Assembly (NCBI GenBank): GCA_049594615.1
Contig: JBMYJR010000031.1
Coordinates: forward strand, 1 to 34,284
Origin: CAXPZW01 sp049594615
GTDB lineage: Bacteria; Bacteroidota; Bacteroidia; Flavobacteriales_D; Sanyastnellaceae
DNA length: 34,284 nucleotides
Direction: 5' to 3'
In this document: positions 30,991-34,284 of the stretch, piece after piece
How positions within the stretch are numbered: the stretch's first letter is position 1
Layout: each line of letters begins with the position of its first letter
The notes under the pieces: generated by a model
The model's database searches: none
Told to the model about the DNA's origin: nothing
Seen by the model: only the letters and a program-made list of their open reading frames with translations
Translations under genes and position numbers: made by a program

Positions 30991-32679
30991 TTAATCACAA
31001 GCCGCATGCACGCGCAGCAGCAGCGGGATCATTTTCAACATATCCGCGTCTTTGCCTTTTTCGAATGCGGACAGCGAATCGTAAGGAATAATCATGTCGT
31101 GTATCTTCAATTCATTTTTGAGCGTCCCTTTTAGCTTCCGATTCTTCTCAGGCAATACGCCATAGGTGAAGTCAGCATTGAGCTTTTCAGCCATCCATCG
31201 ATCATGGATAAGTTTGGAGAGAACATCATAAGCCCGACCTGTAAAGGCCTCCCCGAAATTAGTGACACCAAGTGCTTTGAGGTGGGAAGCTTGTGCCTTC
31301 AAATCTCGTGCTACATAACGATTGGACTCTTTCGCTCGCTGACTGATCTGCTCCCATCTTTCCTCAATGCCGAAGAGCGTCTTCAATTTATAAATAGAAC
31401 TCCCGGTATACTTGACCAAGTGCGAAAGTATCAACGCTTCTATTTGTCCAAGCGGCGCATGATTCTTGCAATCAAAACTGAGTAATTTGTCCGCCAAGTT
31501 CTTGGTAAAATCGCTGGCACTATTCTTTCGAAAATGAGTCTTCAGCATTTCGGGAAATTCATAAGAAACACTGTAGAAATAATTGACTACCCGTGCGACT
31601 ACTTCTATCGGATCATTCGGATTGATAAATCTATCGACGTCTATCCCGTCCGAATATTGACGCATGACGTGGAGTCCAAAGTCAGACTTCATTTTGGCCA
31701 GTTGCGTCTCCTCCTTGTATCCGATTTGTGTCTTCTCCAATAAATCAAACAGATGCGAATCCTCAGGCAAACAAGCTACAACTGGCACTTCTGTTAAACA
31801 CTCGCGCTGAGTGTAGATCATTTGTTTCACCCTCAACGCCACTGCCATCACCTCTGAGTCTTGCTGCCCAAAACAATACAAGACGTCGACACTACTCAGG
31901 TGTTCGTGCAGTCCCCCTGGCCAGTCCTCGATCTCGGAAAACGCGCTGTTTTGCCATTCAATCGCAATGAGTTCAAGAAAAGACGTCAAATGAGGAAGTC
32001 TAAACTGAAGTTCTTTGACCTCATCGGCTGCATTCTGCGAGATAAAAAGCAATTTGAGTTTCTCATCGGGAAAATGAGACAACACGATATTCTCCTCCAC
32101 AAAACGATGGGCAATATCGTTTGAACCCACTATTGCAATGCATTTGCTTTGGTTCGCAACCGTTGAAGTGTGAACAAATCGAAATGGGGGAAATCGATCA
32201 TAAATGGCTTTTGCAAATTCATGTCTTGGGTCAAAAAACCTCAATTTCAAGCCATACTTCGACGAGAGTTTCTGGGTTTGATCTACCATGAGCCCCCTCG
32301 TCTTGGGGTTTTTAATGCTCACGATTACATTCAAGCGCGATTCTGATTTACGTTGAATATCGGACAATAGCTCACCCAAAATATCAATGTTGAGGACATC
32401 GCTTTCCGTAGCGATGATCAAATACGAACACCTCTTGACGCTCTTTCGATAACGAGAAACGTTTCCTTCTCCGTCAATAACCTTGATATCTACCCCGGCA
32501 TCTTCAAGAGCAGAGCAATCAGCTGTCTTTGGTGCACGCACAACGTAGTGCACATCATATTGCAGAGATCGCAACCTCATTGCAAATTTCTGGGAGGAAG
32601 GAGACTGCCCTATGATCAAGGCCTTTTCTCGAGAAAAATAGTTTCTGAAATTATTGGTGTATTCTTGAAGAAGTGCCAT
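30991..32679 (-). CDS. Double-Rossmann (TrkA-N-like) protein with C-terminal RyR domain
   Basis: 562 residues, soluble. Two Rossmann-type segments recall the TrkA-N/RCK domains of potassium channels: the first from about 17 (KALIIGQSPSSQKFAMRL, then CSYLIIATESDVLN), the second from about 180 (CIAIVGSNDIAHRFVEENI, then VDVLYCFGQQDSEVMAVAL). The glycine loops are degenerate, so NAD binding is uncertain. Residues 484-562 match the RyR repeat of ryanodine receptors (LIHDRWMAEK, FTYG, IIPYDSLSAFEKGKDADML). In bacteria, RyR domains occur fused to TrkA-N, channel or signalling modules and are proposed to sense ligands. No channel helices are present here. The gene is 19 bases downstream of the GH18-like membrane protein gene and co-directional, so the two probably act together. 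Confidence 0.8.
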   Translation of the reverse strand: MALLQEYTNNFRNYFSREKALIIGQSPSSQKFAMRLRSLQYDVHYVVRAPKTADCSALEDAGVDIKVIDGEGNVSRYRKSVKRCSYLIIATESDVLNIDILGELLSDIQRKSESRLNVIVSIKNPKTRGLMVDQTQKLSSKYGLKLRFFDPRHEFAKAIYDRFPPFRFVHTSTVANQSKCIAIVGSNDIAHRFVEENIVLSHFPDEKLKLLFISQNAADEVKELQFRLPHLTSFLELIAIEWQNSAFSEIEDWPGGLHEHLSSVDVLYCFGQQDSEVMAVALRVKQMIYTQRECLTEVPVVACLPEDSHLFDLLEKTQIGYKEETQLAKMKSDFGLHVMRQYSDGIDVDRFINPNDPIEVVARVVNYFYSVSYEFPEMLKTHFRKNSASDFTKNLADKLLSFDCKNHAPLGQIEALILSHLVKYTGSSIYKLKTLFGIEERWEQISQRAKESNRYVARDLKAQASHLKALGVTNFGEAFTGRAYDVLSKLIHDRWMAEKLNADFTYGVLPEKNRKLKGTLKNELKIHDMIIPYDSLSAFEKGKDADMLKMIPLLLRVHAACD

Positions 32680-32698
32680 GAGTTCGGATCATTTGTGC

Positions 32699-34284
32699 TT
32701 AAGGGCGCTCTTCTGCTTGCTTTTGCACTTTTAAGAAAGCCCCGCCCAGTCCGGCCGACATACCTAGAATCAAACCTATCAACAAAAGTGCGATGCGCCC
32801 CGAAACGATCTCGTAGTGATTCAGTAGTAACAAAGCTGCAATTGCCAGAGTGAATACTGCGATAAAAGCAATCATACTGCTACTAAAGATAACATCTCTT
32901 CCAGCTTCGAAAAAAATGGCGAAGCATATGGACAAAAAAGCAAAGCATGCCAGCACGAAGAATCCGATATACACTAAGTCTACAATGTAGCGTGTTCCTT
33001 TCGGCGAAGTTGACAAAGAGGGCAATTTGAAGGGAAAAGTCTGTGTAGGCAAATCCACCAATTCTGCATCTCCCTGCAGCTGTCGCCATTTTGTTAATAC
33101 CGAATCTTGTTGGTTCAGATCATTACCTGCCTGAAGACTGCTGTCCGCTGATGAAATCTGATGCTGTCCAACGCTGTTGCTCTTAGTCGCAAGCATGGTG
33201 AGTAAATCAACACCAGCTGTAGAGGGATTAATCTGTAACAATTCATTGTTTCTCCACTGGCGGTATAGGCGTGATAAGTCGTCTGAATTGTTCTCGTAGC
33301 CCATTCCCCACACACTTACACCTGGCAAACCTTTCTTGTCGACGAAGTTGAGCGTATTAATTACTCTTTCTTGAATACGCACTTTCAAAGAATCATCAAT
33401 AATATTTCGATACTGAAGAGCTGGGTTGTAATAGCCTGGATTAATGGAGCTTTCGAGAACGGCAAAATGGCCTATTTCCAATAACATTTTAGCTTGCAGG
33501 TAGGGAGGATAATGATCAACCGCTTCATTCGTTTGAGCTATCTCAACGTAACCCGTCGCATCTCCAAATACATTTCCATCAACCCAGATCTGGCTTGCTT
33601 CAACAACCACCCACTGAAGGTGTTGATCTAATTCTTTCCATTGTGCATCCTTCATGGCGTATGGGAGACCTTCTCCACATATCGGAACATACATCAAGAC
33701 TTGACCAGGACTAGAACTGCTCCCAGACAAAACGCACAAATCAGTTACAAAAGACTTAAACGTTCCCCAGTGTTCTTCAGGGATAGACTGAAAATCCAAA
33801 GCAACAGTCCCTGAGGACTTCTTCAACAATTGACCAACATTATCCAATGTAGTCTCTCTTGCTTTCTTGTTCTTCTCAGAGAAGAAAGATTGCGCACCAG
33901 ACAAATCATCAAGTGACAAAACCAAAAATACAGGTGTCTGACAAGCGGATGCGTTTTGTTGAAGTGGGGTAGCACGCCAACTGTGCCCAGGAATCTGCAC
34001 GACCGAAGAGGCATCCTCTCCTGTCTTAGGATGAATTTGATATCCATAATAAAGAACACCGTCAAGTGAGTTGAAATCAGTGCCTTGGTAAGCATTACCC
34101 ATCCAAAAAGGGTGTGCTCCCAGGATCACCTTACCGCTTTTCATCCCAAAATTGGTTCGGACATTGGTCACTTCCCATCCAAGTGATGCACCCCACTCTG
34201 ACTCCAGGCGATACGACTGATCGGTTTGATACTGCCTAACGTAGTAGTCCAACTCGGCGTCGTGATAGGAAATACAATCAGACG
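32699..34284 (-). CDS. Membrane-anchored GH18-like protein with altered catalytic motif (5' end outside window)
   Basis: The frame is open to the window edge (a further ten codons, SDCISYHDAE, precede the TTG at 34252), so the start lies beyond. Numbered from that TTG, residues 1-330 look like the GH18 TIM barrel of the spore-germination/chitinase-like type: AHPFWMGNAYQGTDFNSLDG, VLYYGYQIHP, PVFLVLSLDDL, GTVALDFQSIP, and VSVWGMGYEN near the end. In GH18 the fourth strand reads DxxDxDxE; here it ends in D153-F-Q155, so the catalytic acid position is Gln. A polar linker leads to three TM helices at about 422-448, 456-477 and 487-507. The barrel is thus held at a membrane and may bind glycan rather than cut it. 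It heads an operon with the RyR gene. Confidence 0.75.
   Translation of the reverse strand, partial: SDCISYHDAELDYYVRQYQTDQSYRLESEWGASLGWEVTNVRTNFGMKSGKVILGAHPFWMGNAYQGTDFNSLDGVLYYGYQIHPKTGEDASSVVQIPGHSWRATPLQQNASACQTPVFLVLSLDDLSGAQSFFSEKNKKARETTLDNVGQLLKKSSGTVALDFQSIPEEHWGTFKSFVTDLCVLSGSSSSPGQVLMYVPICGEGLPYAMKDAQWKELDQHLQWVVVEASQIWVDGNVFGDATGYVEIAQTNEAVDHYPPYLQAKMLLEIGHFAVLESSINPGYYNPALQYRNIIDDSLKVRIQERVINTLNFVDKKGLPGVSVWGMGYENNSDDLSRLYRQWRNNELLQINPSTAGVDLLTMLATKSNSVGQHQISSADSSLQAGNDLNQQDSVLTKWRQLQGDAELVDLPTQTFPFKLPSLSTSPKGTRYIVDLVYIGFFVLACFAFLSICFAIFFEAGRDVIFSSSMIAFIAVFTLAIAALLLLNHYEIVSGRIALLLIGLILGMSAGLGGAFLKVQKQAEERP

Noticed and set aside
30601..34284. Calling the right end a complete type VI secretion cluster
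   Set aside because: Only a PAAR-like tip gene is present. No sheath, baseplate, VgrG, Hcp or ClpV-type gene is visible in the window.

Overview
The window looks like chromosomal DNA from a marine-type Bacteroidota, most likely of the order Flavobacteriales. Three things point there. Several secreted proteins end in type IX secretion (T9SS, Por secretion) C-terminal sorting domains. There is a SusC/SusD pair with a PKD-domain surface lipoprotein. A Cys-rich motif of the form G-C-T-x-x-x-A-x-N-[FY]-x(8)-D-G-S-C recurs in three different proteins. The exact genus cannot be told from sequence alone. No rRNA, tRNA, CRISPR array, transposase or integrase was seen.

Left part (1-10.2 kb): mainly secreted proteins. 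In order: the 3' part of a CE1/LpqC-like esterase with a T9SS tail, a small alpha/beta-barrel-like protein, a T9SS-sorted exoprotein, a membrane TPR regulator with a C-terminal helix-turn-helix, a Kazal/dockerin-like Cys-rich exoprotein, a FG-GAP-like beta-propeller protein with a T9SS tail, a small exported protein, a GapN-type aldehyde dehydrogenase and an NTF2/SnoaL-like lipoprotein.

Middle (10.2-14.7 kb): two small orphan genes, AMP-forming acetyl-CoA synthetase (acs), a relic of a T9SS sorting domain just behind acs, and an exported Arg/Asp-rich heptad-repeat protein.

Polysaccharide utilisation locus (14.7-27.3 kb): SusC, SusD, a two-module PKD surface lipoprotein, a GH5 enzyme with two CBM6-like domains and a T9SS tail (opposite strand), a Calx-beta/GH16 lipoprotein, and a 599-residue multidomain protein with a Gas1/GH72- or GH2-like TIM barrel. 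GH16 plus GH5 plus a Gas1-like barrel suggests beta-1,3-glucan (laminarin-like) as the substrate. The surface enzymes would cut the glucan, the PKD lipoprotein and SusD would bind it, and SusC would import the oligosaccharides.

Right part (27.3-34.3 kb): base composition falls abruptly just after a 21-codon gene fragment that looks cut off. Beyond it lie a CapA-family metallophosphatase, two outer-membrane-barrel-like proteins, a DUF4280 PAAR-like spike-tip protein, a double-Rossmann (TrkA-N-like) protein ending in a prokaryotic RyR domain, and a membrane-anchored GH18-like protein whose catalytic Glu position reads Gln; this last gene runs off the window. This looks like the edge of an acquired accessory region. 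The RyR/GH18-like pair beside a PAAR-like protein is the most interesting candidate for an undescribed system.
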